Shown here: piece after piece, positions 8,435 to 17,840 of the stretch
Position numbering within the stretch: the first letter of the stretch is position 1
Layout: each line of letters opens with the position of its first letter
Assembly (NCBI GenBank): GCA_025774615.1
Contig: JALGVQ010000004.1
Span: 1-51,497 of the forward strand
Direction of reading: 5' to 3'
DNA length: 51,497 bases
From: a bacterium
GTDB lineage: Bacteria > Blakebacterota > Blakebacteria > Blakebacterales > Blakebacteraceae
Position numbers and translations under genes: made by a program
Notes under the pieces: generated by a model
The model's input: the letters and a program-made list of their open reading frames with translations, nothing else
The model's database searches: none
What the model was told of the DNA's origin: nothing

Positions 8435-11400
8435 GTGAGCACACCCCCCTTCGTCCATCTGCATGTCCACAGCCAGTATTCCCTGCTCGATGGCGCATGC
8501 AGGACAGAGGAGATGATCGCCGAGGCCGACAGGCTGGGGATGGAAGCGCTGGCACTGACCGATCATGGCGTACTCTTCGGTGCGATAGAATTCTACAAGA
8601 ACGCGATGAAGACGGATGTCAAACCGATCATCGGTTGTGAAGTATACGTAGCGCCTGGTGATCGGCGGGACAAGCGAGTCCAGCAGGGAGAAAAGTCATC
8701 CCACCTCATCCTTCTGGCCCGGGACCAGGTCGGGTACCAGAACCTGATGTACCTCTCCAGCATGGGATTTCTCGAAGGATTCTACTATCGCCCCCGCGTC
8801 GACAAGGCGCTGCTGCGGGAACGGAGTGAGGGCCTGATCGCCTGCTCCTCCTGTCTGCAGGGGGAAGTGTCGATGCTCAACGTGCAGGGCAGGCCGAAGG
8901 ATGCGAAGAGGGCGGCACTGGAGTATCAGGAGATATTCGGTGAGGGGAATTTCTTCCTCGAGATACAGAACCACGACATCGAGGATGAGAAGCGGAACAT
9001 CGACGCCATGATCTCCCTTTCGAGGGAGCTGGATATCCCCCTCGTGGCGACGAACGATGTCCATTTCATGAAGCCTGAGCACGCGGAGAGCCATGAGGTG
9101 CTCCTCTGTGTGCAGACGGGAAAGACTCTGCTCGATCCCGACCGGATGCACTCGAATCCCCAACTCTTCTTCAGGACACAGGAGGAGATGGCGAATCTCT
9201 TCGCGGGGCTGCCTGAGTCGCTGGAAAACACCTCCGCGATCGCGAAGAAGTGCAATCTCCTGCTCGAATTCGGAGAGATGCATCTTCCCCGCTACCCGCT
9301 GCCGCACGGCTTCAAGACCCTCCCCGAGTTCCTGCGCCATTCCACCTATGAGGGCGCGCGAAAGCGTTACTCCGAGATAGACGAGACGGTCGAGGAGCGC
9401 CTGGAGTATGAACTGAAGACCATCGAGCAGATGGGCTTTCCCGGATATTTCCTTGTGGTGGCTGATTTCACCCGGCAGGCAAGAACCATGGGGATTCCGG
9501 TCGGACCGGGACGCGGCTCCGCGGCGGGAAGCCTGGTCTCCTACTGCCTCGGTATCACGGATATCGATCCGCTGGCCTACGACCTGCTCTTTGAACGGTT
9601 CCTCAACCCCGAGCGGGTCAGCATGCCTGATATCGACATCGACTTCTGCTATGAGCGGCGGAGCGAGATCATCCGCTATGTGGTGGAGAAGTACGGGGAA
9701 GAAAGTGTAGCCCAGATCATCACATTCGGAACCATGGCCGCGCGCGCAGCTGTCCGGGACGTCGGGCGCGTGATGGGCCTGCCCTACAGTGAAGTCGACC
9801 GACTGGCCAAGCTGGTCCCGGAGGAGATCGGCATAAAACTCCAGGACGCGATATCCCGTGAATCGGCTCTGCAGGACGCCATCGCTTCGGACGATCAATG
9901 CAAGAGGCTGTTCGAACACGCCCGGGTGCTGGAAGGTCTGGCCAGGCATGCTTCCACACATGCCGCCGGAGTTGTCATTGCTCCGGGTGCTCTGACCGAC
10001 TATGTGCCGCTCTACAAGGGTTCGAAGGGGGAGATTACCACCCAGTACAACATGAACCGCGTCGAGGATGTCGGACTGCTGAAGGTGGATTTCCTCGGAT
10101 TGCGAACGCTGACGGTCCTCCATGACGCCACAGAGCTGATCAAACAGCACCACGATGTCACGATAATTCTGAGTGACATCGATCTCGAGGACACGACGAC
10201 CTTCGATCTCTTCAGCCGCGGTGAGACGATCGGCATCTTTCAGTTCGAATCAAGCGGTATGCGTGATTACCTGAGGAAACTCAGGCCTGGTTGTCTTGAG
10301 GACCTGATCGCCATGAACGCTCTCTACCGCCCGGGTCCTCTCGGGGCGAACATGGTGGATGACTTCATCGACCGGAAGAATGGTAAAAAGCGTATCCAGT
10401 ATGACCACCCGCTTCTCGAACCGATCCTGAAGTCCACCTATGGGATCATCGTCTACCAGGAACAGGTCATGCGGATCGCCTCCGAACTTGCCGGATTCAC
10501 TCTCGGCGAGGCTGATCTTCTCCGGCGGGCGATGGGGAAGAAGAAGGCCGAAGTCATGGAGGAGCAGAGGGAGCTTTTCCTGAGCGGAGCCCAGAAGCGG
10601 GGAGTCGAGAGAAAGATCGCTGAAGATGTCTTTGAGCAGATCGCCTATTTCGCCGGGTATGGCTTCAACCGCAGCCATTCGGCCGGATATGCCATCATCG
10701 CCTGGCAGACGGGATATCTGAAGGCACACTACCCGGCCCATTTCATGGCAGCTTCTCTGTCGAGTGAAATGAGCAACTCCGACCGCATCGTGATCCTGAT
10801 CGAAGAATGCAGGCGACTCGGGATCACGGTAGCCCCACCTGATCTTAATGAATCAAATGAGAAATTCACAGTAACTGGCGTCCAAACAATAAGATTCGGA
10901 CTTGGCGCGGTGAAGAATGTCGGGCATTCGGCCATCGAGGCGATCTTGCTGGCGCGCAGTGAACATGGTGAGTTCAGGACGTTCAGGGATTTCCTGGAGC
11001 ACACCGACCTGAAGAGCGTCAACCGCAGAGTCGTGGAGAGCCTTATCTCAGCAGGAGCGTGTGATGGACTGGGTGGCCATCGGGCACAGCTCCTGGTGGC
11101 AGCAGGCAGGGAGCTGGAAGGCGCCCAGAAACGGCAGGCCGACAGGGATCGCGGACAGGTGAGTCTCTTTGAACAGGGGCCTGATGATCACGACTTCATT
11201 TCGCTGAACGCAGCACTGCCCGATGTGACGGAATGGGCCGTGCATGAGCAGCTCTCCCGGGAGAAAGACGCGCTCGGTTTCTATGTCTCCGGTCACCCCA
11301 TGGAACGATTCCGCGACGAGGTGAACTCCTTTACCAGCGGTGGGCTCGGGGAACTGGCAGAGAGAGTGGATGGCAAACCGATTATCGTGGCCGGTGTCAT

Positions 11401-11875
11401 CACCACCATCAGCCGCAAGACCGACCGGAAGGGCAAAGCGATGGCCTTTGTCGGCATCGAGGACTTCACCGGTTCAGGTGAAGCGATCATATTCAGCGAT
11501 CCATATGAAAAACACGCTGAACTGATCCGTGAGGAGAACATGATCCTCATCAAGGGAAAACTGTCGATCAGGGAGGGTGAGGCGCCGAAAGTACTGGCAG
11601 ATGAGATCATTCCGCTGGAAGATGCACGGATTCGATTGACAGAACGGCTGCACCTCCTGATTGTCACTGATGAGGGTCCGGATATGGCGGGCAGGGCCAT
11701 GGAGGTGCTGAGAAAGCATCCGGGCACTGTTCCGGTGTATCTGCATATCGAACATGGTGAGGAAGGCCCGCTCCTGAAGATGAAAGCGCATGAGATCAGA
11801 GTGAGCCCCACTATCGAGGTGCTCGAACAGCTGAAATCCATACTGGGTGAAGAGAATGTGTGGGTCAGTACCTGA
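8435..11875 (+). CDS. dnaE: DNA polymerase III subunit alpha
   Basis: 1146 residues, typical of DnaE1. The replicative polymerase begins with a PHP domain (FVHLHVHSQYSLLDGA). The catalytic palm has PDIDIDF with Asp399 and Asp401, preceded by GPGRGSAAGSLVSYCLGI. Fingers and thumb segments include HASTHAAGVVIAP, YRPGPLGANMVDDF and YGIIVYQEQVM, with AGYGFNRSHSAGYAIIAW near the tandem HhH region. A C-terminal OB-fold follows (IIVAGVITTISRKTDRKGKAMAFV). Start is a GTG at 8435, seven bases after murA. No intein or split was seen. The 3' end overlaps the LptE-like gene by 20 nt when that gene is started at 11856. Confidence 0.98.
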   Translation: MSTPPFVHLHVHSQYSLLDGACRTEEMIAEADRLGMEALALTDHGVLFGAIEFYKNAMKTDVKPIIGCEVYVAPGDRRDKRVQQGEKSSHLILLARDQVGYQNLMYLSSMGFLEGFYYRPRVDKALLRERSEGLIACSSCLQGEVSMLNVQGRPKDAKRAALEYQEIFGEGNFFLEIQNHDIEDEKRNIDAMISLSRELDIPLVATNDVHFMKPEHAESHEVLLCVQTGKTLLDPDRMHSNPQLFFRTQEEMANLFAGLPESLENTSAIAKKCNLLLEFGEMHLPRYPLPHGFKTLPEFLRHSTYEGARKRYSEIDETVEERLEYELKTIEQMGFPGYFLVVADFTRQARTMGIPVGPGRGSAAGSLVSYCLGITDIDPLAYDLLFERFLNPERVSMPDIDIDFCYERRSEIIRYVVEKYGEESVAQIITFGTMAARAAVRDVGRVMGLPYSEVDRLAKLVPEEIGIKLQDAISRESALQDAIASDDQCKRLFEHARVLEGLARHASTHAAGVVIAPGALTDYVPLYKGSKGEITTQYNMNRVEDVGLLKVDFLGLRTLTVLHDATELIKQHHDVTIILSDIDLEDTTTFDLFSRGETIGIFQFESSGMRDYLRKLRPGCLEDLIAMNALYRPGPLGANMVDDFIDRKNGKKRIQYDHPLLEPILKSTYGIIVYQEQVMRIASELAGFTLGEADLLRRAMGKKKAEVMEEQRELFLSGAQKRGVERKIAEDVFEQIAYFAGYGFNRSHSAGYAIIAWQTGYLKAHYPAHFMAASLSSEMSNSDRIVILIEECRRLGITVAPPDLNESNEKFTVTGVQTIRFGLGAVKNVGHSAIEAILLARSEHGEFRTFRDFLEHTDLKSVNRRVVESLISAGACDGLGGHRAQLLVAAGRELEGAQKRQADRDRGQVSLFEQGPDDHDFISLNAALPDVTEWAVHEQLSREKDALGFYVSGHPMERFRDEVNSFTSGGLGELAERVDGKPIIVAGVITTISRKTDRKGKAMAFVGIEDFTGSGEAIIFSDPYEKHAELIREENMILIKGKLSIREGEAPKVLADEIIPLEDARIRLTERLHLLIVTDEGPDMAGRAMEVLRKHPGTVPVYLHIEHGEEGPLLKMKAHEIRVSPTIEVLEQLKSILGEENVWVST

Positions 11876-12371
11876 CAGAAAAACAGCCGCGCGGTTCGTG
11901 ACCATCCTCTTGCTGGCGATGCTCTCGTCGTGCGCGTATTCCTTCAGTTCCGGTCTCCCTTCACATATCAAGAGTGTTGCTGTTCCTCTTTTCACCAATG
12001 AGACGAATGAATTCGGTATCGCCGAGGAGGTGAGCGACCGGCTGGTATCAGCGCTCGTGCGTGATGGCACCCTGCGTGTCGTTGCCGATGAGAGCGAGGC
12101 GTCTTCAGTCATACTGGGCACCATCCGGGTGTATACGGAAGAACCCTTTTCGTACAATTCGAATGAAGAAGTAGACCAGTACATCATCCGCATCACGACA
12201 GAAGTACGATTCCACGATCGGGTCAAGGATGAGGTGCTCTGGGAATCCTCTCGGGTATTCGCGTCCGCGACGTATCCGAACGAAGGGCCGGCCGAACGGA
12301 CCACCGGGCTTGGTGAGGTGATCGATCTGGTCGTCGAGGAGATTCTGAACGGTATCGTCGCCGGTTGGTGA
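11856..12371 (+). CDS. lptE: LptE-like outer-membrane lipoprotein (LPS assembly)
   Basis: 171 residues from the ATG at 11856; the in-frame GTG at 11847 is an alternative. The N-terminus is a lipoprotein signal peptide (FVTILLLAMLSSC) with a lipobox ending at Cys26. The mature part starts SGLPSHIKSVAVPLFTNET, then EEVSDRLVSALVRDGTLRV and SSVILGTIRVYTEEPFSY, as in PF04390-type LptE proteins. These plug the LptD barrel and help deliver LPS to the outer leaflet. lptD is not in the window, so the role rests on similarity alone. It overlaps dnaE upstream and the next lipoprotein gene downstream. Confidence 0.8.
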   Translation: MCGSVPDRKTAARFVTILLLAMLSSCAYSFSSGLPSHIKSVAVPLFTNETNEFGIAEEVSDRLVSALVRDGTLRVVADESEASSVILGTIRVYTEEPFSYNSNEEVDQYIIRITTEVRFHDRVKDEVLWESSRVFASATYPNEGPAERTTGLGEVIDLVVEEILNGIVAGW

Positions 12372-13753
12372 AACAGAGCCGCATGCATCTGGTGAAAACG
12401 ACAACATATTTGCTGCGTGACTTGACACCGCTACGCGGCTGCCTGCTCTCTGCAGCGTGTGCTCTCCTGTTCACTGCAGGGTGCGCTCTCAACAGTCCGA
12501 ATCATCCTGAACTGCCCGGTCCCATGACCGACTGGATTGAGACCGATGTCTCACTTGCTCTCTTTCGACCGTCTGAAGGCTCTGATTACCTGCTCCATGT
12601 CCACGTATCCTTTCCCCGAGCACGTCTCTTCTTCCTTCGCCGGCAGTCGGGATCGGCTGAGATCTGGCGGGCCCAGTATGAATGGCGGGTCGTCATCCGT
12701 GAACGGAATGCCCTCGGGCGGGGGGGTGGTGTGTATGTCGACACGATCGAACTGTATGAGGAACTGCAGGTATCCGATCCGAACGAGAGGGTCAGGCTCT
12801 TTCAGCAGGTTACGCTTCCACCGGGCCATTACCGGGTCGAAGTGATCGTATCCGACCGGCACTCCGTACGAAGTGGCAGAGAACAGCAGGAAGTGATAGC
12901 CGCCCCCTGGCGGGCGGGAGAACCGGGACTCAGTCAGATCGAGATGCTCGATCCGGGGATCGGGCGTCATGAAAGATCCTTTCGGGAGGTGCATGAGGCC
13001 CACGCCGGGGAAGTGTTGTCAACACTGCGAAATCCTGAAGACGCATCTGTCGTGGCGTTCCTCTTCGAGACCTATGACATACCGGCTGGTTCATCGATCG
13101 TATATCGACTCATCTCAGATGACGGCAACGAGGCGCTGAGTCGCCAGGGATTGACACCTCTGGGATCGATGACGATTCGGGATACCCTTTCAACCTTCGG
13201 TCTTGAGGAGGGAAGGTACAGTCTTCAGCTGCAGCTCGAAGGCCCTGGTGACCTTTCGCTGACTGAGAACCGGACGATCCGTATCCACCGTCCACTGTTT
13301 GCCTGGGGAGATGATCTGGAGACCACGAAGGCCCAGCTTTCACTCTTTGCCGGGCAGGATGCGGTTGATGTTCTAGAAGCCCTCCCGAGCGCCGGGCGGC
13401 GTGCTTTTCTTGACAGCATCTGGAACTCGCTCGATCCGACACCCGATACCGGGAAGAACGAAGTCCGGGATGAGTTCATCCGTCGTCTGCGATATGCAGA
13501 CGATGAGTGGAGAAGCGGATCGCGTCGGGGCTGGGATGTAGATATTGGCAGGATCTACATCGCATTCGGTGAACCTGACGAGATTCTCGATGAACGCCAG
13601 ACTCCGATGCAGGCCAGACCGCTCGAGGAGCCACGCCAGATCATTGTCAGGAAATGGATCTATCGTGAATCTGCCGTCACGTTCGTATTCATGTATGAAC
13701 CTGAACGCGGCTGGATACTCGACCGGGAGAGATCGAACACCATTCCACCATGA
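12368..13753 (+). CDS. GWxTD-domain lipoprotein of unknown function
   Basis: 461 residues from the GTG at 12368, which overlaps the lptE stop as GTGA; TTG 12365 and ATG 12383 are alternatives. A signal peptide ends at the lipobox FTAGC (Cys39 in this numbering). The middle is beta-rich with no recognised fold. The C-terminal domain carries [19 protein letters not shown], then [21 protein letters not shown] at about 386-406, recognisably the GWxTD signature with GxPDEI. Here the motif reads GWDVD, so the usual Thr is Val. GWxTD proteins occur in Gemmatimonadetes-, Acidobacteria- and Eisenbacteria-like genomes; no biochemical role is known to me. Pairing with LptE suggests envelope location. 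Confidence 0.78.
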   Translation: MKQSRMHLVKTTTYLLRDLTPLRGCLLSAACALLFTAGCALNSPNHPELPGPMTDWIETDVSLALFRPSEGSDYLLHVHVSFPRARLFFLRRQSGSAEIWRAQYEWRVVIRERNALGRGGGVYVDTIELYEELQVSDPNERVRLFQQVTLPPGHYRVEVIVSDRHSVRSGREQQEVIAAPWRAGEPGLSQIEMLDPGIGRHERSFREVHEAHAGEVLSTLRNPEDASVVAFLFETYDIPAGSSIVYRLISDDGNEALSRQGLTPLGSMTIRDTLSTFGLEEGRYSLQLQLEGPGDLSLTENRTIRIHRPLFAWGDDLETTKAQLSLFAGQDAVDVLEALPSAGRRAFLDSIWNSLDPTPDTGKNEVRDEFIRRLRYADDEWRSGSRRGWDVDIGRIYIAFGEPDEILDERQTPMQARPLEEPRQIIVRKWIYRESAVTFVFMYEPERGWILDRERSNTIPP

Positions 13754-13762
13754 GCACCATCG

Positions 13763-13769
13763 AAAGGGG
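13763..13769 (+). promoter_or_regulatory. Ribosome-binding site favouring the internal glnA start
   Basis: AAAGGGG lies about ten bases before the ATG at 13780. The upstream in-frame ATG at 13750 is preceded by a C/A-rich stretch without a Shine-Dalgarno match. The start at 13780 also aligns with the normal GlnA N-terminus. Confidence 0.5.
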
Positions 13770-13779
13770 CAGCCCACCC

Positions 13780-15198
13780 ATGGGATTCACTCCGCAAGAC
13801 GTCCTCAATATCGTCAGTGAGAACGATGTACAGCTGATCGACCTGAAGTTCCAGGATTTTCCCGGCCTGTGGCAGCATTTCACGGTGCCGGCACCCAATC
13901 TCGATGAAGGTTCCTTCGAAGAGGGGTTCGGCATCGATGGATCGAGTCTCCGTGGATGGCAGAAGATCTTCGAGAGCGACATGCTCGTCATCCCCGACCC
14001 CGACACCGCAATGCTCGATCCCTTTTATGACGCAACGACGCTGAGCCTGATCTGTGACATCTACGATCCGGTGACGAAGGAACGGTACAGTCGATGCCCG
14101 CGCTATATCGCCAGCAAGGCTGAAGCGTATCTGCAGAGCACCGGGATCGCCGATACCGCCTATATCGGCCCGGAAGCGGAATTTTTCCTGCTCGATAATG
14201 TTCAATACGAATCGCGGATGCACCGAGCCTCCTATGCGGTTGACAGCAAAGAGGGTATCTGGAACAGCGGTCAGGAAGAGGACCCGAACCTGGGAAACAA
14301 GCCGCGACGGGGAGAGGGGTACTTTCCGGTCCCGCCCCATGACAGCATGGCGAATATCCGGAATGAGATGGTGCAGGTGATGCTCGCGATGGGACTCGAA
14401 GTCGAAGCCGCCCATCATGAGGTAGCGACGGGAGGACAGATGGAGATCGATCTCCGCTTCGGCTCCCTGCTGGCTACTGCCGACAACATGATGATCTACA
14501 AATACGTGGTGAAGAATGTGGCCAGGCGGCACAACAAGACGGTCACCTTCATGCCGAAACCGCTCTACGGGGACAACGGTTCGGGCATGCACGTTCACGT
14601 CAGCCTCTGGAACGGGGATACGCCACTCTTCTATGGGGAGAATTACGCGAACCTGAGCGAGATGGGGCTCCATTTCATGGGGGGTGTGCTGAACCACGCG
14701 CGCGCGCTTATAGCGCTCACCAATCCGACGACGAACTCATTCCGGCGTCTTGTTCCCGGCTTCGAAGCCCCGGTGAATCTTGCCTACAGTCAGCGCAACC
14801 GTTCGGCGGCGATCCGTATTCCGGTCTACAGCAGGAAGCCGGAAACAAAGCGGATCGAATTCCGCTGTCCTGATCCATCGAGCAATCCCTATCTGGCGTT
14901 CACCGCTATCCTGATGGCGGGTCTCGACGGGATCCAGAACAAGACCGACCCGGGTGAGCCGCTCGACAAGAACATCTACGACCTGCCGCCTGAGGAACTG
15001 GCCAGCGTACCGTCTACGCCCGCCAGTCTGGAGGAAGCTCTGGAGTGCCTCAGAGACGATCATGAATTTCTGCTCAAGGGGGATGTCTTCACGCAGGATA
15101 TCGTGAATACATGGATCGAATACAAGATGACCAATGAGGTCCGTGAGATGCGTCTGCGTCCTCATCCATACGAATTCTCTCTCTACTACGACGTGTGA
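13780..15198 (+). CDS. glnA: Glutamine synthetase type I, adenylylatable (beta) form
   Basis: 472 residues from ATG 13780; starting at ATG 13750 would add ten. It condenses ammonia, glutamate and ATP to glutamine as a dodecamer. Visible: [11 protein letters not shown], the metal and substrate blocks [10 protein letters not shown] and [11 protein letters not shown], the flexible-loop region [17 protein letters not shown], and RSAAIRIP. The adenylylation site [10 protein letters not shown] has Tyr400 in this numbering, next to the E. coli Tyr397/398. That agreement supports both the shorter start and regulation by GlnE. glnD, glnE and glnB follow directly, so modification enzymes and signals are encoded together. 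Its stop overlaps glnD by 4 nt. Confidence 0.97.
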   Translation: MGFTPQDVLNIVSENDVQLIDLKFQDFPGLWQHFTVPAPNLDEGSFEEGFGIDGSSLRGWQKIFESDMLVIPDPDTAMLDPFYDATTLSLICDIYDPVTKERYSRCPRYIASKAEAYLQSTGIADTAYIGPEAEFFLLDNVQYESRMHRASYAVDSKEGIWNSGQEEDPNLGNKPRRGEGYFPVPPHDSMANIRNEMVQVMLAMGLEVEAAHHEVATGGQMEIDLRFGSLLATADNMMIYKYVVKNVARRHNKTVTFMPKPLYGDNGSGMHVHVSLWNGDTPLFYGENYANLSEMGLHFMGGVLNHARALIALTNPTTNSFRRLVPGFEAPVNLAYSQRNRSAAIRIPVYSRKPETKRIEFRCPDPSSNPYLAFTAILMAGLDGIQNKTDPGEPLDKNIYDLPPEELASVPSTPASLEEALECLRDDHEFLLKGDVFTQDIVNTWIEYKMTNEVREMRLRPHPYEFSLYYDV

Positions 15199-17840
15199 GC
15201 GACGCATCCTCCACATCAGTGCGGGATATCAGGGCCCGGTTCGAGGAGGACCGGGCCCATCTTGTTGCGCGTCATCACCGCGGTGATGGGGGTGGTGTGA
15301 TCATACGGGCATTCTGTCGGCTTGTGGATGCCACTCTCAGTACCATCTGCCCGCTCTTCTTCGATGAATCGGATGAGATCGCGGTGATAGCCACGGGCGG
15401 ATACGGCAGAGGTGAACTGGCTTTCGGATCAGATGTAGATCTTTCACTGGTCCACCTCTCCTCCACGCCTCCAGAGGGGATCAAGCGGTTCATCCAGTCA
15501 CTCTGGGACCTCGGCTGGGAGATCGGACACCAGGTCGTGACACCGGACCAGGCAGTGACGCTCGCGACCGGAGACCGGGAGACCCTGACAGCGCATCTCG
15601 AGATGCGCACCATCTGGGGGAGGGATGGGATCGTTGAGGGACTTGACGAGACCATACGTCGAGATGTGCTTCGACCGCGGCTCGACGATTATCTCTCGGG
15701 AAAGGTGAACGAACTGCGCAGCCGGCACGCACTGGCCGGAGACACCGTCTACCTCTCCGAACCCGATGTGAAACGGGGGCCTGGTGGCCTGCGGGATATG
15801 CATACCCTTCTCTGGTTGAGCAATGCCTCCGGTGGACCGAAGGACTGGCGATCCTACCTGGCCGATCAGCAGCTGGAAGCTGTTGAGTACAGCCGTATCC
15901 AGGGGGGGTACGACCTGACCTGGCGCGTGCGTAACTCGCTCCATCTCCAGAAGGGCAGGGCCTGGGATCGCCTCGATCATCAGAGCCAATCCGATATCGC
16001 GCTCAGGGAGGGATATACGGCAGGAGATGGGCGTCTGCCGGTAGAACTGTTCATGCGCGATTATTATCGGGCAAGCTGGGAGATCTACGCTTTCACCGCT
16101 CTTCAGCTGGCACGCGCAGGCTGGGAACCACGCTCAGGCAGTGCCACGTCCCTGACAGTATTGAAACCGGGTAACGGTGACGCGACAGAATGGCCGACCG
16201 ATGAATTGATGACCCGGCCCCTCTCGCTCATTGATCGATTCATCACGCTGACGCGCACTGGTTCCGGGCTCGGTCCCGCGACGGCCGCCTTCCTCTACCG
16301 ACAGGGAGAACGACTCGGTGGAGCCATCAGGCAGGCCGAAGAACATGGCCGGCTGTTCATGGCGCTTCTCGAAGAACCGGGGGTCGCATGGGCGCTGCAC
16401 GCCATGCATCAGCTGGGGATCCTGGGGGGCATCCTGCCCGAGTTCAACAGGCTCACCGCCCTGGTCCAGTTCGATCCATACCACCAGTACACCGTGGATG
16501 AGCACTCCCTGAGGATGCTCGATGCCCTCGAGATGCTGCTCGAGGTGCCGGACAAGATGGCGGACGGGATAGCGAATAAAGAGAGCGGCACCGCCCTCAT
16601 CGGCGGGATGGCAGGGCGGGTCGCGGCGGTGGTGCCCGAGATACCCATCGGGCAGTGGTATCCCACCCGGCGTGAAGCAGCGATTCTCCGGCTGGTCTTC
16701 CTCTATCACGACATCGGAAAGGGGACCGGAACGGGGAATCACTCGGAGCGGGGGGCGCGGACACTGCGCAATGCGGGCAGGCGACTCGGGCTGGAGGAAG
16801 CCGAGCTCGAACTGGCCGTATTCCTGGTGCGGCATCACCTGCTGCTCAATACCGCGGCCCAGCGGCGGGATATCCGCGATGAGGCGCTGCTGAAAAGGAT
16901 GTGCCGCCTGATCCGTTCGCCCGAGCGGCTGCACCTTCTCGCGATCGTGACGATCGCTGATCTGGCTGCTCTCAATCCCACCGTACTCACGCCGTGGAAG
17001 TGCCGCCTGCTGGCTGATCTGGTGGAGAATATCCAGCGGATGATGGCCGGAGAGGATCTGAGGCTGATTGCAGTGCGTGACGGACTGGAACAAGCGGATA
17101 TCGGACCTGATGAGAGAGAGCAGGCGCTCAGGTTCCTGGAATCGATGCCGCCGGAATACCGGCGGGATGTCGAGGTGAAGACAGTTTCCTCTGATGGCAG
17201 ACTCCTCGACAGGTTCATCGAATCTGCCGATGCTCAAGGTGCCTGTGTGATCGATATCCGGCACGGCAGGGAGAACTCCGGGGTGACCATCGTCGCGAAT
17301 GACCAGGAACGGCTGGTGAGTCATATCTGCGGTCTGCTGGCGGCTCACGACGTCACGATCCTTCACGCGCGGATAATCACCCGCCTCGATGGACTGATAT
17401 TCGACAGGTTCACGGTCGCTGACGCGGCCTCAGGCCTCAGGATGACCGACGAACAGGAACGATCGATAGTGGAGAAGCTCCCCGGGGTGCTGGATGGAAG
17501 TATCGATGTGGAGAGACTCCTTGAGGATCATCGGGTGCGCTGGAGTCTGCGTGACAGGCAGATCATGGATCACCCGGTCCAGGTCCACCTCGATCCAACT
17601 GCTTCAGATCAGTATACCGTGATCGACATCAGAGCCCGTGATCAGGTGGGCCTGCTGCACGATGTGGCCGCCATCATGGCTGACTTCGGGGTTTCGATCC
17701 ATCAGGCGTTCATCACTACCGAAGGAGAGCGCGCGGTCGATGCCTTCTATGTGACCGATCCCCTCGGCGCGCCGCTCGATGCCGGTTCGAGTACGATCGT
17801 GATCAGTGCGCTCCGCGACGCGCTCATGTCTGATCGGTAA
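15195..17840 (+). CDS. glnD: PII uridylyltransferase / uridylyl-removing enzyme
   Basis: 881 residues, the expected length. It senses glutamine and adds UMP to, or removes it from, PII. In order: nucleotidyltransferase motif [16 protein letters not shown] (from residue 68), a helical linker with [16 protein letters not shown], the HD phosphohydrolase site FLYHDIGKG (His505-Asp506) with RHHLLLNT, and two C-terminal ACT domains starting near 697 ([19 protein letters not shown]) and 807 ([18 protein letters not shown]). All elements of a bifunctional enzyme are intact. The GTG start overlaps the glnA stop. The 3' end overlaps the convergent glnE stop by 17 bp. Confidence 0.97.
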   Translation: MSDASSTSVRDIRARFEEDRAHLVARHHRGDGGGVIIRAFCRLVDATLSTICPLFFDESDEIAVIATGGYGRGELAFGSDVDLSLVHLSSTPPEGIKRFIQSLWDLGWEIGHQVVTPDQAVTLATGDRETLTAHLEMRTIWGRDGIVEGLDETIRRDVLRPRLDDYLSGKVNELRSRHALAGDTVYLSEPDVKRGPGGLRDMHTLLWLSNASGGPKDWRSYLADQQLEAVEYSRIQGGYDLTWRVRNSLHLQKGRAWDRLDHQSQSDIALREGYTAGDGRLPVELFMRDYYRASWEIYAFTALQLARAGWEPRSGSATSLTVLKPGNGDATEWPTDELMTRPLSLIDRFITLTRTGSGLGPATAAFLYRQGERLGGAIRQAEEHGRLFMALLEEPGVAWALHAMHQLGILGGILPEFNRLTALVQFDPYHQYTVDEHSLRMLDALEMLLEVPDKMADGIANKESGTALIGGMAGRVAAVVPEIPIGQWYPTRREAAILRLVFLYHDIGKGTGTGNHSERGARTLRNAGRRLGLEEAELELAVFLVRHHLLLNTAAQRRDIRDEALLKRMCRLIRSPERLHLLAIVTIADLAALNPTVLTPWKCRLLADLVENIQRMMAGEDLRLIAVRDGLEQADIGPDEREQALRFLESMPPEYRRDVEVKTVSSDGRLLDRFIESADAQGACVIDIRHGRENSGVTIVANDQERLVSHICGLLAAHDVTILHARIITRLDGLIFDRFTVADAASGLRMTDEQERSIVEKLPGVLDGSIDVERLLEDHRVRWSLRDRQIMDHPVQVHLDPTASDQYTVIDIRARDQVGLLHDVAAIMADFGVSIHQAFITTEGERAVDAFYVTDPLGAPLDAGSSTIVISALRDALMSDR

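Noticed and set aside
8696-10153. 485-codon minus-strand ORF inside dnaE
   Set aside because: It is antisense to a highly conserved gene, resembles no protein, and reflects codon bias in GC-rich DNA.
13741-13800. Glutamine riboswitch or sigma54 promoter before glnA
   Set aside because: The gene overlaps or abuts the upstream gene, leaving no leader, and no TGGC-N-TTGC type motif was seen.
16134-17366. 410-codon minus-strand ORF inside glnD
   Set aside because: Antisense shadow of a conserved gene with no recognisable domain.
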